64,000 nt of DNA from Mesorhizobium sp. M1D.F.Ca.ET.043.01.1.1 (GCF_003952385.1 NZ_CP034444.1:6523001-6587000); one strand, 5' to 3'. Shown: positions 1-11,200, numbered from the stretch's first letter. Notes: generated by a model not told the origin, from the letters alone. Program-made: numbers and translations.

Positions 1-98
1 GGCAGATCAATGCGCTGGATCAGCGGCTTCAGAATGCGACCGGCCAGGGAACCTATATGGGTGACGGTGCCGATGGCGGCTACTATCCGAACGGCTGA
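1..98 (+). CDS. C-terminal end of an unidentified protein (partial)
   Basis: The window opens inside an open frame that runs from base 3 to a TGA at 96-98 and encodes 31 residues ending GADGGYYPNG. The tail is polar, Gln/Asn-rich then Gly/Tyr-rich, with no recognisable motif. The start lies outside the window. The frame is chosen because it is open from the edge and the ending is typical of a low-complexity C terminus; a chance open frame of this length cannot be excluded. No function is proposed. Confidence 0.4.
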   Translation, partial: QINALDQRLQNATGQGTYMGDGADGGYYPNG

Positions 99-160
99 CG
101 AACAAACGCACGGGCGGATCGGCCAGGGCGTTTCACCGTTTCATGGAACGGCGAAGCGCG

Positions 161-227
161 CTATCTCTTTGTTTTTACGCGAATTCCGGACGGAAAACCG
201 CTTTGCACTTTTCCTGGAATTGCTTTG
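161..227. repeat. Dispersed palindromic intergenic repeat, copy 1
   Basis: A roughly 66-bp element with inverted arms (AATTCCGGACGGAAAA against TTTTCCTGGAATT) preceded by the lead-in CTATCTCTTTGTTTTTACGC. A near-identical copy lies at 53463-53528 and an inverted shorter copy at 29586-29632. All three are intergenic. It resembles the short palindromic repeats (RIME-like) common between rhizobial genes; the family name is an inference. Confidence 0.7.
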
Positions 228-233
228 GATCGT

Positions 234-407
234 TCATTGGTCGTCTGGATTGTGGACGGTGATGGCGGGGGGCGCGCGCCAGCCCCCCGGCATATTCAGA
301 GATGCAAAGCTGCGCTCGACATCGGCGGTATAGGCGCTGTCATTGGCAAAGTGGTCCCAGAGGATCAGGCCAATAACCAGCGCGATCACGACCAAGGGCC
401 ATCGCAT
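234..407 (-). CDS. Small single-pass membrane protein, unknown
   Basis: A 57-residue protein starting MRWPLVVIALVIGLILWDHF. Residues 3-18 form one strongly hydrophobic segment that could be a membrane anchor or an uncleaved signal; the remainder is polar and would lie outside. The start was chosen at the ATG at 405-407 because GAGGGAGG lies just upstream at good spacing; a frame extension of 20 residues exists but has no such site. It stands alone between a repeat and tRNA-Asp. I do not recognise the family. The good ribosome binding site and clear hydrophobic profile are the only support for it being real. Confidence 0.55.
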   Translation of the reverse strand: MRWPLVVIALVIGLILWDHFANDSAYTADVERSFASLNMPGGWRAPPAITVHNPDDQ

Positions 408-636
408 AGGAACCTCCCTCAAAGCTCCTCGCCAGGCAATTATGTTCCTGGTTCCGTTTACAAGCAACTGCTAATGTAATGGCAAGCCCGCGGGGCGAGG
501 CCAGTTCGAGGGCGCGGCAGAGAGCATCCACGTTGTTCGCCTGCCTCGTCCTGCCGCCACGGTGCAGAAACGAGAAATCGAATAATTTCCTCGCCGGATC
601 GGCAGGATAATAAATTCAATGATTTCCGAGATGAAA

Positions 637-713
637 TGGCGCGAGTGACGGGGCTCGAACCCGCGACCTCCGGCGTGACAGGCCGGCACTCTAACCGACT
701 GAGCTACACCCGC
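637..713 (-). tRNA. tRNA-Asp (GTC)
   Basis: On the minus strand the sequence folds as a full cloverleaf. The 7-bp acceptor stem is GCGGGTG with CACTCGC (one G-U pair), the D-loop is of TAGCTCAG type, the anticodon loop CTGTCAC carries GTC, and the T-arm contains GGTTCGAGCC. The discriminator G and the CCA end are encoded (637-640). No integrase or direct repeat next to it suggests use as an island attachment site. Confidence 0.97.
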
Positions 714-931
714 GCACTGACGAGCACGTGTCAGGCGTGTTCGTCGTTGGGGCGCTGGATAAGGGGTTCGTTTGCGGGTGTCAAGCGCGGCATGTGAGCA
801 TAACAGCAAACTGGAGAAGGTTTTTTGACAACTGCGCCGCCATTGGGGAAATCCGCCTGACAGCGGGTGCGCCGGCTGTTCATTGGGCCTTGCGAATGGA
901 GCCCTAACTGCTTAAAGGTCCGGCCCGGAGC

Positions 932-1007
<76 letters not shown>

Positions 1008-1042
1008 GTTTCGTCCCCAGCTTTTCGGCACAAAATCAAGCA

Positions 1043-1813
1043 TCACGGCGGCGTCAGCCTAAAATCCTGACCTTCGGGCAGGAGCTGGCCGCCGTCGACG
1101 ACGATGGTCGTGCCGGTGATGTAGCCGGCGTCGTCGGAGGCAAGGAACAGGAAGGCGTTGGCGACATCGCGCGGCGTGCCGAGGCGCCCGAGGGGCACGG
1201 CGTCCTCCATGCTCTTGATGAAGGCGGCGTCGCGATGCAGCTTCATGCCTTCGGTCAGGATGTTGCCCGGCTCGACGCCGTTTACGGTGATGCCGTAGCC
1301 GGAGAACTCCAGCGCGGCGGCGCGGATGAAGCCGTTGATGCCGGCTTTGCTTGCCGAGTAGTGGCCGTGGCCGGGGCTGCTCACCTGCGGGCCGGTGATG
1401 GAGGAGGTGAAGAGCATGCGGCCGCTGCCCTGCGCCTTCATCGGCGGCAACGCGGCGCGCGCGGCGTTGAAGCTGCCGCGCAGATTGACCGCCATGACGC
1501 GGTCCCAGTCTTCCGGGCTGGTGTTCTCGATCAACTGCCAGGGATAGATGCCGGCGTTCTGGACGATGATGTCGAGGCGGCCGTGGCGCGCAATTGCCAA
1601 TGCCACCACCGCTTCCGCGTCGGCCATCTTCGAAATGTCGGTGTGAATGAAGGCGGCACCCAATTCGTCGGCGCTCGCCTGGCCGGCTTCGGTTTCGCTG
1701 TCGGCAAGCACGAGTTTCGCGCCTTCCTCGGTGAAACGCTCAGCTATGCCCTTGCCGATGCCGCGCGCGGCACCGACGATCGCCGCCACCTTGCCCTCCA
1801 AGCGTCCGGTCAT
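1043..1813 (-). CDS. Short-chain dehydrogenase/reductase (SDR), last gene of sugar operon
   Basis: A 256-residue classical SDR, expected to be an NAD(P)-dependent oxidoreductase acting in the cytoplasm. The Rossmann glycine motif is GAARGIGKG near residue 13; NAG (VQNAGIYPW) follows near residue 85, then a catalytic Ser in LFTSSITG and YSASK near residue 150. The C terminus ends GQLLPEGQ. The start is ATG at 1811-1813 (MTGRLEGKV); an upstream extension in frame runs into the permease gene and is rejected. It lies 13 bp after the permease gene, so it is very probably cotranscribed with the importer and may oxidise the imported sugar, polyol or a derivative. The substrate cannot be read from sequence. 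Confidence 0.9.
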   Translation of the reverse strand: MTGRLEGKVAAIVGAARGIGKGIAERFTEEGAKLVLADSETEAGQASADELGAAFIHTDISKMADAEAVVALAIARHGRLDIIVQNAGIYPWQLIENTSPEDWDRVMAVNLRGSFNAARAALPPMKAQGSGRMLFTSSITGPQVSSPGHGHYSASKAGINGFIRAAALEFSGYGITVNGVEPGNILTEGMKLHRDAAFIKSMEDAVPLGRLGTPRDVANAFLFLASDDAGYITGTTIVVDGGQLLPEGQDFRLTPP

Positions 1814-1826
1814 AGAAGCCGCCCTT

Positions 1827-2822
1827 TCATGCGAGTTTTTGGCGAATGGTCTGCTTGAAAGCGTCGAGCAGCACGGCCGCCAGCACCAAGAGGCCGTGGA
1901 TGACCTGGGTGAAGTTGGCCGGCAGGCCCATGAGGTTGATGGCGGTGTTGATGGCCGACAGGAGCAGCACGCCGGCATAGACGCCGGGCAGCGTGCCGAC
2001 GCCGCCCTTCAGGCTGACACCGCCGATGACGACGGCGGCGAAGGCGTTGAACAGCAGGCCGACGCCGAGATTGGCGGTGGCGCCGGAGGTGCGGATGGCC
2101 AGCAGCCAGCCGGCCAGCCCGGCGATGGCGCCGGCGAGCACGAAGGCGATGATCAGGTTGCGGTTGACGCGGATGCCGGCGCGGAAGGTCGCCGTCTCGT
2201 TGCCGCCGATCATCACCAGATGCCGGCCGAACGGCGTCTTGGCCATGATCAGCGAGAAGACGACGAAGCAGGCGATGGCGATCCAGGCGGTGAGCGGCAG
2301 GCCGATGAGGCGCTGGATGCCGAACCAGCGGATCGCCGGCGTCAGGTCCTGCGCCGAGCGGCCGCCGGAAACCACAAGCACCAGGCCGCGCACCCAGATG
2401 TAGGAGGCGAGCGTGATGATGAAGGCGCTCATCTTCAGCCTGACGATCAAAACGCCGTTGAAGGCGCCGATGATGCCGCCGACGAGGACAGCCAGCAGCA
2501 GCGAAACCGGAACCATCAGCCATTCCGGGTGCAACTGCACGCCAAGGCCGATGCCCGACGAGCAGAACAGTATGCCGACCGCCATGGCGCTGAGCGCGGC
2601 GACCGACTCGACCGACAGGTCCATGTGTCCGGCGATGATGACCAGCGCGAGGCCGATCGACATCACGCCCAGCACGCTGGAGGCTTCGATGATGTTGGCG
2701 AAGATGCCGAGCTGGAAGTAGTTGGGAATGACCAGGGAAAACACCACCAGCACGAAGACCAGCATGAACCAGACGAGATTGTCGAGAATGAGCTCGAGAG
2801 CATGGCGGGTGCGGGGGTTCAT
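1827..2822 (-). CDS. Sugar ABC transporter permease (RbsC/FrcC family)
   Basis: A 331-residue integral inner-membrane protein with about eight to ten hydrophobic segments and the branched family-2 permease signature around GLALVIIAGHMDLSVESVAA (residues 75-95). It forms the translocation pore for a monosaccharide or polyol importer of the CUT2 class. It lies between the binding-protein gene (113-bp gap containing a strong stem-loop) and the SDR. In CUT2 systems one permease gene makes a homodimer, so the single gene is complete. Specificity is unknown; the FrcA-like ATPase makes fructose-type transporters the nearest known comparison. Confidence 0.93.
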   Translation of the reverse strand: MNPRTRHALELILDNLVWFMLVFVLVVFSLVIPNYFQLGIFANIIEASSVLGVMSIGLALVIIAGHMDLSVESVAALSAMAVGILFCSSGIGLGVQLHPEWLMVPVSLLLAVLVGGIIGAFNGVLIVRLKMSAFIITLASYIWVRGLVLVVSGGRSAQDLTPAIRWFGIQRLIGLPLTAWIAIACFVVFSLIMAKTPFGRHLVMIGGNETATFRAGIRVNRNLIIAFVLAGAIAGLAGWLLAIRTSGATANLGVGLLFNAFAAVVIGGVSLKGGVGTLPGVYAGVLLLSAINTAINLMGLPANFTQVIHGLLVLAAVLLDAFKQTIRQKLA

Positions 2823-2899
2823 GAGCTGATCCGGTTGGCGCGCGTGTTTGACAATGTTGCGGCCTCACGCGCTTCGATGCGCGCGGCGCTTTTGAAGGG

Positions 2900-2925
2900 C
2901 GCTCCGGGCCGGGTAGCCCGGAGCG
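2900..2925 (-). terminator. Stem-loop between binding-protein and permease genes
   Basis: Perfect 10-bp arms CGCTCCGGGC / GCCCGGAGCG with a 6-base loop sit in the 113-bp gap. No long T-run follows on the minus strand, so it is more likely an mRNA-stabilising or attenuating hairpin than a full terminator. Such hairpins commonly raise binding-protein output over permease output. Confidence 0.6.
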
Positions 2926-2935
2926 GTCCTCGTGG

Positions 2936-3976
2936 TTACTCGACCGGTTTCACGGTTTCCGTCGGCGACTTCTGGTTGCCCCAGAAGGCCGGGTTGTCGA
3001 CGTTCTCCTTGGTGATGGCGGCACCCGGGATCTTGATGTTCGGGCCCCAGGCTTCCTTGGTCACCGTCGACTTCAGGCCAAGCACCTCATACTCGCCGGG
3101 CTTGATCTCTTCCTTCTTGACGACCTTGTCCATGAACATGGCGACGGCCGCGGCCTGGGCGTAGAGCGGCTGCTCGACTTCGACGTTGAGCCAGCCCTTG
3201 CGGATCAGGTCGAGACCGACCGGTGCGCCGTTCGAGCTCATCATCATGACGTCGCCGGGCTTCTTGCCGGCAGCCTCGAGCGAGGCGACTCCGGCGACCG
3301 AGAGATGCGCGGCATGGCTGAAGATCAGGTCGATGTCGGGATTGGCGAGCATCTGGTCGGCGACGATCGTGCCGGCGTTGCTCGCTTCCCACTGCATGGC
3401 CGGCAGCGAGATGATCTTGACGTCCGGGAACGCCTTCATCTTTTCCTCGAAACCCTTCTGAATGTCGAGCGTGTAGGGATCGCCGGGATCGCCGAGCACC
3501 TGCAGGACCTTGCCCTTCACCGCGCCGTTCTTCGCCTTCAGCAGCTTCTCGGCCTGATCGGCGGCGACGTAGCCGATCTCGACGGTGCCGGCGACCGAGG
3601 TGAAGTCGGACGGGGTGGAGGTGATCTGGCGGTCGAACTCGACCACCGGGATGCCGGCGGCGCGGGCGGCTTCGACGGACGGCTTCAGCGCGTTGAAATC
3701 GACCGCCGCAAGTACGATCGCGGCGGGCTTCAGCGCGATGACGTCGTTCATCTGCGATTGCTGGGCGTCGGTCTTGTTGTCGGCGTTCAGCGATTTGAAG
3801 TCGTAGCCGACCTGCTTCAGGAACAGCTCCAGCGCGGTCACCGAACCGGTCTGGAACTCATCTAGCAATGTCGGCACCAGGTAATAGACGGTGCCCTTGG
3901 ACTGGGCGAATGCCGGCGTGAGCGTGGCAAAGGCCAGTGCCAGGAAACCGAAGACGGAAAGAAGTACTCTTTTCAT
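2936..3976 (-). CDS. Periplasmic sugar-binding protein of ABC importer
   Basis: A 346-residue protein with a Sec signal peptide ([24 protein letters not shown], cleavage after AFA). The mature part has the periplasmic binding protein type 1 fold of sugar-binding proteins: the phrase [34 protein letters not shown] is typical of the domain 1 hinge region, and the later [26 protein letters not shown] of domain 2. It captures the substrate and delivers it to the permease encoded downstream. The ATPase gene lies 39 bp upstream. The SBP family and operon context support a sugar or polyol ligand; which one is unknown. Confidence 0.93.
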   Translation of the reverse strand: MKRVLLSVFGFLALAFATLTPAFAQSKGTVYYLVPTLLDEFQTGSVTALELFLKQVGYDFKSLNADNKTDAQQSQMNDVIALKPAAIVLAAVDFNALKPSVEAARAAGIPVVEFDRQITSTPSDFTSVAGTVEIGYVAADQAEKLLKAKNGAVKGKVLQVLGDPGDPYTLDIQKGFEEKMKAFPDVKIISLPAMQWEASNAGTIVADQMLANPDIDLIFSHAAHLSVAGVASLEAAGKKPGDVMMMSSNGAPVGLDLIRKGWLNVEVEQPLYAQAAAVAMFMDKVVKKEEIKPGEYEVLGLKSTVTKEAWGPNIKIPGAAITKENVDNPAFWGNQKSPTETVKPVE

Positions 3977-4015
3977 GTCGTTCGCTCCTCTTGCGCCGGA
4001 CCCCTCATTTGTCCC

Positions 4016-4776
<761 letters not shown>

Positions 4777-4780
<4 letters not shown>

Positions 4781-5943
4781 GCCGCGATGTCTCCGCTTTT
4801 CAGAGGGTCGCCCTCGCGCTGCCGCTTGGCAGTGAAGATCTGGCCGAAGCGCGGCGAAAGCACACCGGAAACGGCAAGCGCTGCCGCCCCTCTAAGCACT
4901 GCGTGCTGGCCGCCCTGCGCAACGAGGATTCTTGGCGCCACGCGGTCCTTTCGGGCCGAGACCGAATTGTGCAGCGGCCCCACAGATGCCGCCAGCCGTT
5001 CGAGCAGGGCAGGCGAGGCAAGTCCGCCGAGGACGATCGTCTCCGGATCGAAGAGGTTTTCTATGATGGCGATCGCGTTGCGGAAAACCGGCGTGATCTC
5101 GCTCACCCAGTCGGCATCGTTGCCGTTCCAGCGCCCGCGCGCGTCCAGCGAGACGTAGCGTTCGAGGCAGCCGCGGTTGCCGCAGGGACAAAGCTCGCCG
5201 CCCGGAACGACCGGGATGTGGCCGATCTCGCCGGCGTTGCCCCACGCGCCGCGCAATGCGCTGCCGTCATGCAGCATGGTGCCGCCGAGCCCGACGCCAA
5301 AGTAGAGATAATAATATTCCGAATGCTTTGCGCCGAGCCCATAGAAGCGTTCGCCCATCGCCGCGGCAGCCATGTCGTTCTCGAAGAAAGCCGGCAGGCC
5401 GGTGACCGCAGTCAACCGCTCGCGCAGCGGAACGTCCTGCCAGCCGGCCATGGTCGTCGGGCCGACGAAGCTCATCGGTTCGACGCCGAAAGGTCCCGGC
5501 AGCGCCATGCCGATGCCGATGACGCGTCCGCCCGAGCGGCGACCGGTCAATTCGGCAACCATGGCGCCGATCGCCTCGAACGCTTCGTCGGGCGCCGCAT
5601 GGGGCGCCTGGCGATGCGCGCTTTCGATCACGTCGCCGCTGAGGTTGATGAGGGCCGCGTCGATGCCGAGCGGGGTGAGGTGGATGCCGACCGCATAGCC
5701 GCCCTCAGGGTTGATGCGGAGTGTCGCCGGCGGCAGGCCGCGGCCCTTCGGCTCCTCGCGAACCGACAGGATATAGCCTTGCTCCTCCAATTCTCGAACA
5801 ATGGTCGATACCGTCTGGACGGTGAGCCCGACATGCCGGGCGATCTCGCCGCGGGCGATGGGGCCGAGGCGGCGGATGGATTCGAGCACGATGCGCCGGT
5901 TGTACGGCCGCCCGAACTCCTGATTTGTTCCCCGCAACGCCAT
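4777..5943 (-). CDS. ROK-family transcriptional regulator of the sugar operon
   Basis: A roughly 388-residue regulator with an N-terminal winged helix-turn-helix (GPIARGEIARHVGLTVQTVSTIVRELEEQG) and a C-terminal ROK (repressor, ORF, kinase) sugar-binding domain. The ROK zinc-binding cluster is visible as GELCPCGNRGCLERYVS, and IGIGMALPGP is the ROK phosphate-like loop. I chose the ATG at 5941-5943 (MALRGTNQE) because GGGAG lies 8 bases upstream; a TTG 24 bases further up lacks a ribosome site. It heads the operon and overlaps the ATPase gene by 4 bp, so it is likely a sugar-responsive autoregulator. Repressor versus activator is not decidable here. Confidence 0.9.
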
Positions 5944-5977
5944 GGCTTGCGCTCCCAGTTGACGCAAGGTTCGCAGA

Positions 5978-6018
5978 GAAGATTTATTCAGTCAAATGGA
6001 ATTCAAAAATAATTTGCC
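5978..6018 (-). promoter_or_regulatory. AT-rich promoter/operator region of the ROK-sugar operon
   Basis: A strikingly AT-rich stretch in a GC-rich genome just upstream of the ROK gene, containing the imperfect palindrome AAATGGAATTCAAAAATAATTT centred on GAATTC. On the minus strand TTGAAT and TTGACT hexamers could act as -35 elements. ROK regulators commonly bind AT-rich inverted repeats like this. The boundaries are approximate. Confidence 0.45.
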
Positions 6019-6188
6019 GACGGGATTCTGAGGCTCGGGAAGGGTAGGAGCGGTAGGACCTGTCCGCGTGCCGCTCTTGGCGGACTGCCTTGCTGCAGCC
6101 GCCCAATGGTGAGTCAATCAGCCGTGCTGCCTGCTGGGTCAAATGCGGGTGGATTGGCGAAGCTCGCCGTTGCGCGGCGCGTGACGCG

Positions 6189-7469
6189 CTACAGGTACTG
6201 CGCGACCTTCTTGCCGACGGCGAGGAAGCGCAGCGGGTCGACCGCCTCGCCGTTGTGGCGCACCTCGTAGTGGAGATGCGGGCCGGTCGAGCGGCCGCTG
6301 CTGCCGGTCTTGCCGATCACGTCGCCGGCCGCGAGCTTCTGGCCGACGGTGACGTCGATTTCGCTCAAGTGCCCATAGCGCGTGGCGAAACCATTGCCGT
6401 GGTCGACCTCGACCATGCGGCCATAGCCGCCGTTCCAGCCCGCCTTGGTGACGACGCCGGCGGCCGTGACCTTGGCCGGCATGCCGATCGGCGCCCTGAA
6501 ATCCATTCCCGTATGCAACGCCGCCGTACCGAGGATCGGATCGGTGCGTACGCCGAACGGACTGGTCACCGCATGGCCGGGGGCCGGATTGGTGAGCGGC
6601 AGTTTGCGCGCTTCCTTCTTGACTTGATCAAGCGCATCAAGAGCTTCGTCCAGCTCCTTGACCTTGCTGTCAAAGATCATCGAGGAATCGAGAGGGACCA
6701 GCGGCCCGCCGACATCGTTCTTGTCGAGCTCGGCGTCGACCGGCAGGCCGGCGGCTTCGAGCGCCTGACTGATCGCATCGGCGTTCTTGTAGGCATTGTC
6801 CGCGAGCGTGGTGATGCGGGAAAGCTGCTGGTTCTCGATGGCCTTGAGCGATGCGTTGATCGACACGAAGAGCTTGTCGGCGCGATCCGCGGACGTTTCG
6901 CTATCGAGCGGATCGGACCGGGTCGACCACAGCGAGAAGGGTCTTGTATCGCCGGCGCTCAAGGATGCCACCGAGTAGGTCGGAGCCTGCGAAAGATTGC
7001 CGGTTGCGTCGGCATGCTCATCGGGTTTCGTCGCGGTATCGGTCGCGGCCGGCACATCGCCGACCTCGCTTTCGGCGCGTTCGAGGATCGGTCCGAGCCG
7101 CCCATGACGCTGGCTGAGCTGGGTCTGCCTGGCCAGCAGCTCGCTGACCTTGGTCTCCATGAGCTGCTGGTCGAGTAGCTGGCGGCTGGTGATGCGGTCG
7201 ACCTGGGCGCGAAGCGCGGAGATGCGATCCTCATAGGCCTGCTGCATGCGCGCCTGCCTGGCGGTCGTGGCGCCGATCAGGTCGTCGCGCAGCACCAGGT
7301 AGGACGTGGCGAGCAGATAGCCGATGGCGATCGCCGCGAGCGCCGATCCGATGAACGCGGCAAGCCAGGGACGGATGGTGAAATGCCTGATCTCGTTGCC
7401 CCTGGCGATAATGACCGTATGGGGCTCCTTACGCCTGCCGAAGACCGCTGACTGACCGTTTGGGTTCAC
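6189..7469 (-). CDS. M23 family zinc endopeptidase with coiled coil, membrane-anchored
   Basis: A 426-residue cell-wall hydrolase. Residues about 35-58 form one transmembrane segment, residues about 60-140 are Gln/Arg/Glu-rich with coiled-coil periodicity, a variable linker follows, and a LytM/M23 domain occupies roughly residues 300-415. The zinc motifs are HTGMD (HxxxD) and HLHYE (HxH), with GRMVEVDHGNG and YGHLSEI between them. It should cut peptide cross-links in periplasmic peptidoglycan. The architecture resembles rhizobial polar-growth and division M23 proteins such as RgsM, but the assignment is only by architecture. The promoter would lie in the 184-bp gap to the peroxiredoxin gene. 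Confidence 0.92.
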   Translation of the reverse strand: MNPNGQSAVFGRRKEPHTVIIARGNEIRHFTIRPWLAAFIGSALAAIAIGYLLATSYLVLRDDLIGATTARQARMQQAYEDRISALRAQVDRITSRQLLDQQLMETKVSELLARQTQLSQRHGRLGPILERAESEVGDVPAATDTATKPDEHADATGNLSQAPTYSVASLSAGDTRPFSLWSTRSDPLDSETSADRADKLFVSINASLKAIENQQLSRITTLADNAYKNADAISQALEAAGLPVDAELDKNDVGGPLVPLDSSMIFDSKVKELDEALDALDQVKKEARKLPLTNPAPGHAVTSPFGVRTDPILGTAALHTGMDFRAPIGMPAKVTAAGVVTKAGWNGGYGRMVEVDHGNGFATRYGHLSEIDVTVGQKLAAGDVIGKTGSSGRSTGPHLHYEVRHNGEAVDPLRFLAVGKKVAQYL

Positions 7470-7653
7470 GGGACCGAGCTTTCGTTACGACTCCAACGAC
7501 AGCCGGCATTACACATTATTAGGGTTAACAAAGCTTTGCTGGCCGTAATGTCGACGTAACCAGTTCCCGCATTGCGGGTGGCGGGTTGCGGCAGGGGGAG
7601 GCCGGCAAAAATCGTCCAGCGATACCGAGAAAGCCAGGTGGGTTCCCCCGGCT

Positions 7654-8121
7654 TCAGAGCGCGCGCACCGCCGCCAGCACCTCCTCGGCATGGCCCTTGA
7701 CGCGCACCTGGCGCCAGATGCGGGCGATCCGACCGTCCTTACCGATCAGGAAGGTGGCGCGCTCGACGCCCATATACTTGCGGCCATACATCGTCTTCTC
7801 GACCCACAGATGATAGGCCTCGATCACCTTGCGCTCCTCGTCGGCGACGAGATCGACGGCAAGATCGTATTTCGCCTTGAATTTGTCGTGTTTCTTCACG
7901 CTATCGGGGGACAGCCCGATGACCACGGCGCCGGCCTTGTCGAATTCCGGCCTCAGCTGCGAGAAGCCGATCGCCTCTTTGGTGCAGCTTGTGGTGTCGT
8001 CCTGCGGATAGAAGTAGAGTACGACAGGCTTTCCCCGGAATGAGGCAAGGCTGAGGGAGCCGCCGCCATCGCGCGGAAGATCGAATTGCGGCGCAACGTC
8101 GCCCACGTCGAGATCAGCCAT
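7654..8121 (-). CDS. bcp: Thioredoxin-dependent peroxiredoxin, BCP/PrxQ type
   Basis: A 155-residue peroxiredoxin that reduces hydrogen peroxide and organic hydroperoxides in the cytoplasm. The peroxidatic Cys is in QDDTTSCTKEA with the family's FYPQDDT lead-in; GLSPDS and the WRQVRVKGHAEEVL end are typical. The resolving Cys found five residues later in E. coli BCP is replaced by Ile (CTKEAI), so it would work by a 1-Cys or alternative mechanism. The start is ATG at 8119-8121 (MADLDVGD) with AAGG upstream; an extension of 23 residues overlaps the divergent promoter region. It is divergent from the AsmA-like gene. Confidence 0.93.
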   Translation of the reverse strand: MADLDVGDVAPQFDLPRDGGGSLSLASFRGKPVVLYFYPQDDTTSCTKEAIGFSQLRPEFDKAGAVVIGLSPDSVKKHDKFKAKYDLAVDLVADEERKVIEAYHLWVEKTMYGRKYMGVERATFLIGKDGRIARIWRQVRVKGHAEEVLAAVRAL

Positions 8122-8218
8122 GTCGATGCCCTTGTCCGAGGTTACGCGCGGATCGAGCATCGATATAACGGGAGGCGGGGATTCGTCCACGACGAGTTCG
8201 TTTACAACGGAATATTGC

Positions 8219-11200
8219 TTGGATCAGGAGCAACCGCAGCACGAGAAGATCAGGTTCAGGCGTGACGAGATCACTGACCTGGGAGCATTTCCGTCAGCGT
8301 GCGGCGTGCCGCCGCTCGGCCGTGCTTCGGTGCGCCGCCGCTTCCGCATCATCGGCCGGGTGTTCGCGGGACTGTGCGCGCTGGTGCTTCTGGCGGCAGC
8401 TGGGGTGTTTGCGCTCGGCACATCGGGCATCGGCACGGAGCGGCTTCGCGCCGAAGCCGAGACGGCCATCGAAAAGCTCGCCGGCGTCGATGTCAACGTC
8501 ACCGTCGGACCGCCGCGGCTGACGCTCGACGGGTCGAGCTTCGTCGCGCTGCAGGTGAGCGACGTCAGCCTGAAGACGGCCGACGGCAAGCCGATGGCCG
8601 AGGTCGGGCACGTCCGCTTCGGCATGCGCTTGCTGCCGCTCTTGTCCGGCGAGGTCCGGCTGACCAGCGCCACGTTCTCCGATGCCCACATCATGGTCGC
8701 CGCGATGCCGTCCGGCGGCGGCGACTGGACGGCGGCGCTGCGCAACGAGGATGGTCTCGTCGATCCGGAGAAGGTGTCGGCGGCGGTGTTTTCCGGCGCC
8801 AACGAGGCGCTGGACGCGATCCGCGAGGATTCGATGCGCCAGGTCGATCTGCGCAATGTCGAATTCGAATTGCCGGCAGGCGGACCGGTCAAGCGTGTGA
8901 CCGTCGCCGAGGCGACCGTTGCGCAGACCGGCACGGGCAGCATGGAACTGTCGTCCGATGCCAGCGTCGACGGCCGGCATGTCAGCCTGACTGCCTCCAC
9001 GGCACGCGATCCGGGCGCGGGGCGGATCGCATCGCTGGATGCCAGCCTCGAGGTGGCGGACGCGAGCGGAACTCCGGTTCAGGGAAGCTCCAGCGGCGGG
9101 AACGCCGTTGGCCAGGGCGGGAAGCTTGGTTCGATCGCGCTGAAGCTCTCGGGCGCCGAAGCGTCCGGCGAAACGCCGTCGCGGCTGACGGCCTCGCTGT
9201 CGCTCGGCGGCTCGGTGCTCGATCTCGGCTCGCGCGGACTGCTGCCGGGCGACATCGATGCCAAAGCCACGCTCGTCGCGGGATCGAACAAGATCTCGAT
9301 CGACAGTCTGCTGATCAAGACCGGCCGCTCGACCTTCGATTTCTCCGGCTCGATCGGACCGAAGCCCGCCGCCGCGGGCGAGGAGCCGTCCTACCGCTAC
9401 GACCTCGTCAGCGACGGCTCGACGCTCGCGCCGTCGGAATCGCCGGAGCCGGCGCTTCGGTTCCTCGCCCGCATCGCCGGCGTCTACCAGACCAAGAGCC
9501 GCAAGCTCGTCGCCGAGCAGATCGGCGTCCGGTCCGGTGGTCCGAGCGAGGTGTTGGGCACCGCTTCGCTCGCCTTCATAGACAATGGCCCGCCGGGTGT
9601 GTCCCTTTCGCTCAATGTCCACGACATGCCGGTCTCGCATGTGAAGCAGTTGTGGCCCTGGTTCTCCGCCCGCAACGCGCGGCTTTGGGTGCTGGACAAT
9701 CTGTTCGGCGGCCGCGTGGTCGATGCCAACCTGCAGTTCCAGGTCGTGCCAGGGAGGCTCGGCAACGGCGTTCCGCTTTCCGGCGACGAGGTGTTCGGCC
9801 GCTTCCAGGTCGAGGGCTCGCGCTTCGACACCGCTGGCCGCATTCCGCCGATCCGCGACGCCATCGGCGTGGTCGCCTTCCATGGCAACGACGTCGACAT
9901 CAGCCTCTCTTCGGGCAGCGTCTATATGCCGAGCGGCCGCACCGTTTCGGCAAGCGGCGGCACTCTGACGGTGAAGGAGGCGAACCATTCGCCGGTCATC
10001 GGCGCGCTCGACATCGACGTCGCCGGCGAAGCGCCGGCAATCGCCGAACTCGCCTCCTACGAGCCGATCAATGCCATGCGCCATATCGGTCTCGCGCCGG
10101 AGGATTTGGGCGGCACGGTCACCGGGCATGTGCGGGCCGACATTCCGCTGACCTCCGGCGTCGACACCTCGAGGCTCGACTGGCTGGTGGCGCTGGACTA
10201 CCAGGACCTGTCTTTGGCCAAGCCGTTCGAGGACCAGACGTTGACCGAGGCCGACGGGTCGATCACCGTCAGCCCCGATCGAGCGGTGATATCGGCCAAG
10301 GCGAAGCTGAACGGCATTCCGGCAGAGCTAGATCTGGTCGAACCGCTTGAGGACAACGGTCCGCCGCGCAGCCGCAAGGTGGCGCTGGTACTCGACGACA
10401 AGACGCGCGACGCGACGATGCCCGGCCTGTCGCCACTGCTTTCGGGAACTATCAAGGTGGCGATCGACAAAAGCGGGCAGGACGGTCAGGACGTGTCGGC
10501 CGACCTGACCAACGCAAGGGTCGACATCCCATGGGCCGGGTGGAGCAAGGGGCCAGGCATCCCGGCCAAGGTCACCTTCACGATGGCGAAGTCCGGCAGC
10601 ACGACCACGCTGTCCGACTTCGATCTCGAGGGCAAAAGCTTTTCGGTCGACGGCGACGTGACGCTGGTCAACGGGGCGCTGTCCTCGGCCCGCTTCAGCA
10701 AGGTCGCGCTCAACAGGGGCGACGACGTCGCGGTATCGGTGAAGCGGTCGGGCAAGAACTATGCGGTGGATGTCAGCGGCGAATCCCTCGACGCCCGCTC
10801 GCTCATCAAGCAGTTCACCTCCGATGTCGACACTGCGACAAAGGGCGCAGGCGCCGACGCGATCTCGGTCAGCGCCGACGTGAAGTCGCTTACAGGCTTC
10901 CACGACGAGGTGCTGTCGAACCTTAAGCTGGATTACAGCGGTGCCGGCTCGCGGGTGAACGGCCTCGACGTCAGCGCGACGGCAAGTTCGGGTGCTGCGA
11001 TCACCGTCAAGAACATGGCTGGCGACGGCAGCCGCTCGCTCAGGATGAAATCGGCCGATGCCGGCGCCATCCTGCGCTTCCTCAACATCTACGAGCACAT
11101 GGAGGGCGGGGCAATCACGCTGTCGCTCTCGGGCGCCGGCGACGGGCCGATGAGGGGGCAGGTCGACGCCAGCAACTTCTACGTCGTCAATGAGCCGAAG

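Noticed and set aside
1647..3164. Long open frame on the plus strand over the sugar operon
   Set aside because: It is antisense to the SDR, permease and SBP genes, has low-complexity Asp/Ala/Arg/Gly-rich translation typical of GC-rich shadow frames, and has no recognisable domain.
8294..10129. Long minus-strand open frame over the AsmA-like gene
   Set aside because: Translation is rich in Arg, Asp and Ala with no motif; the plus-strand protein shows a membrane helix and clear family pattern.
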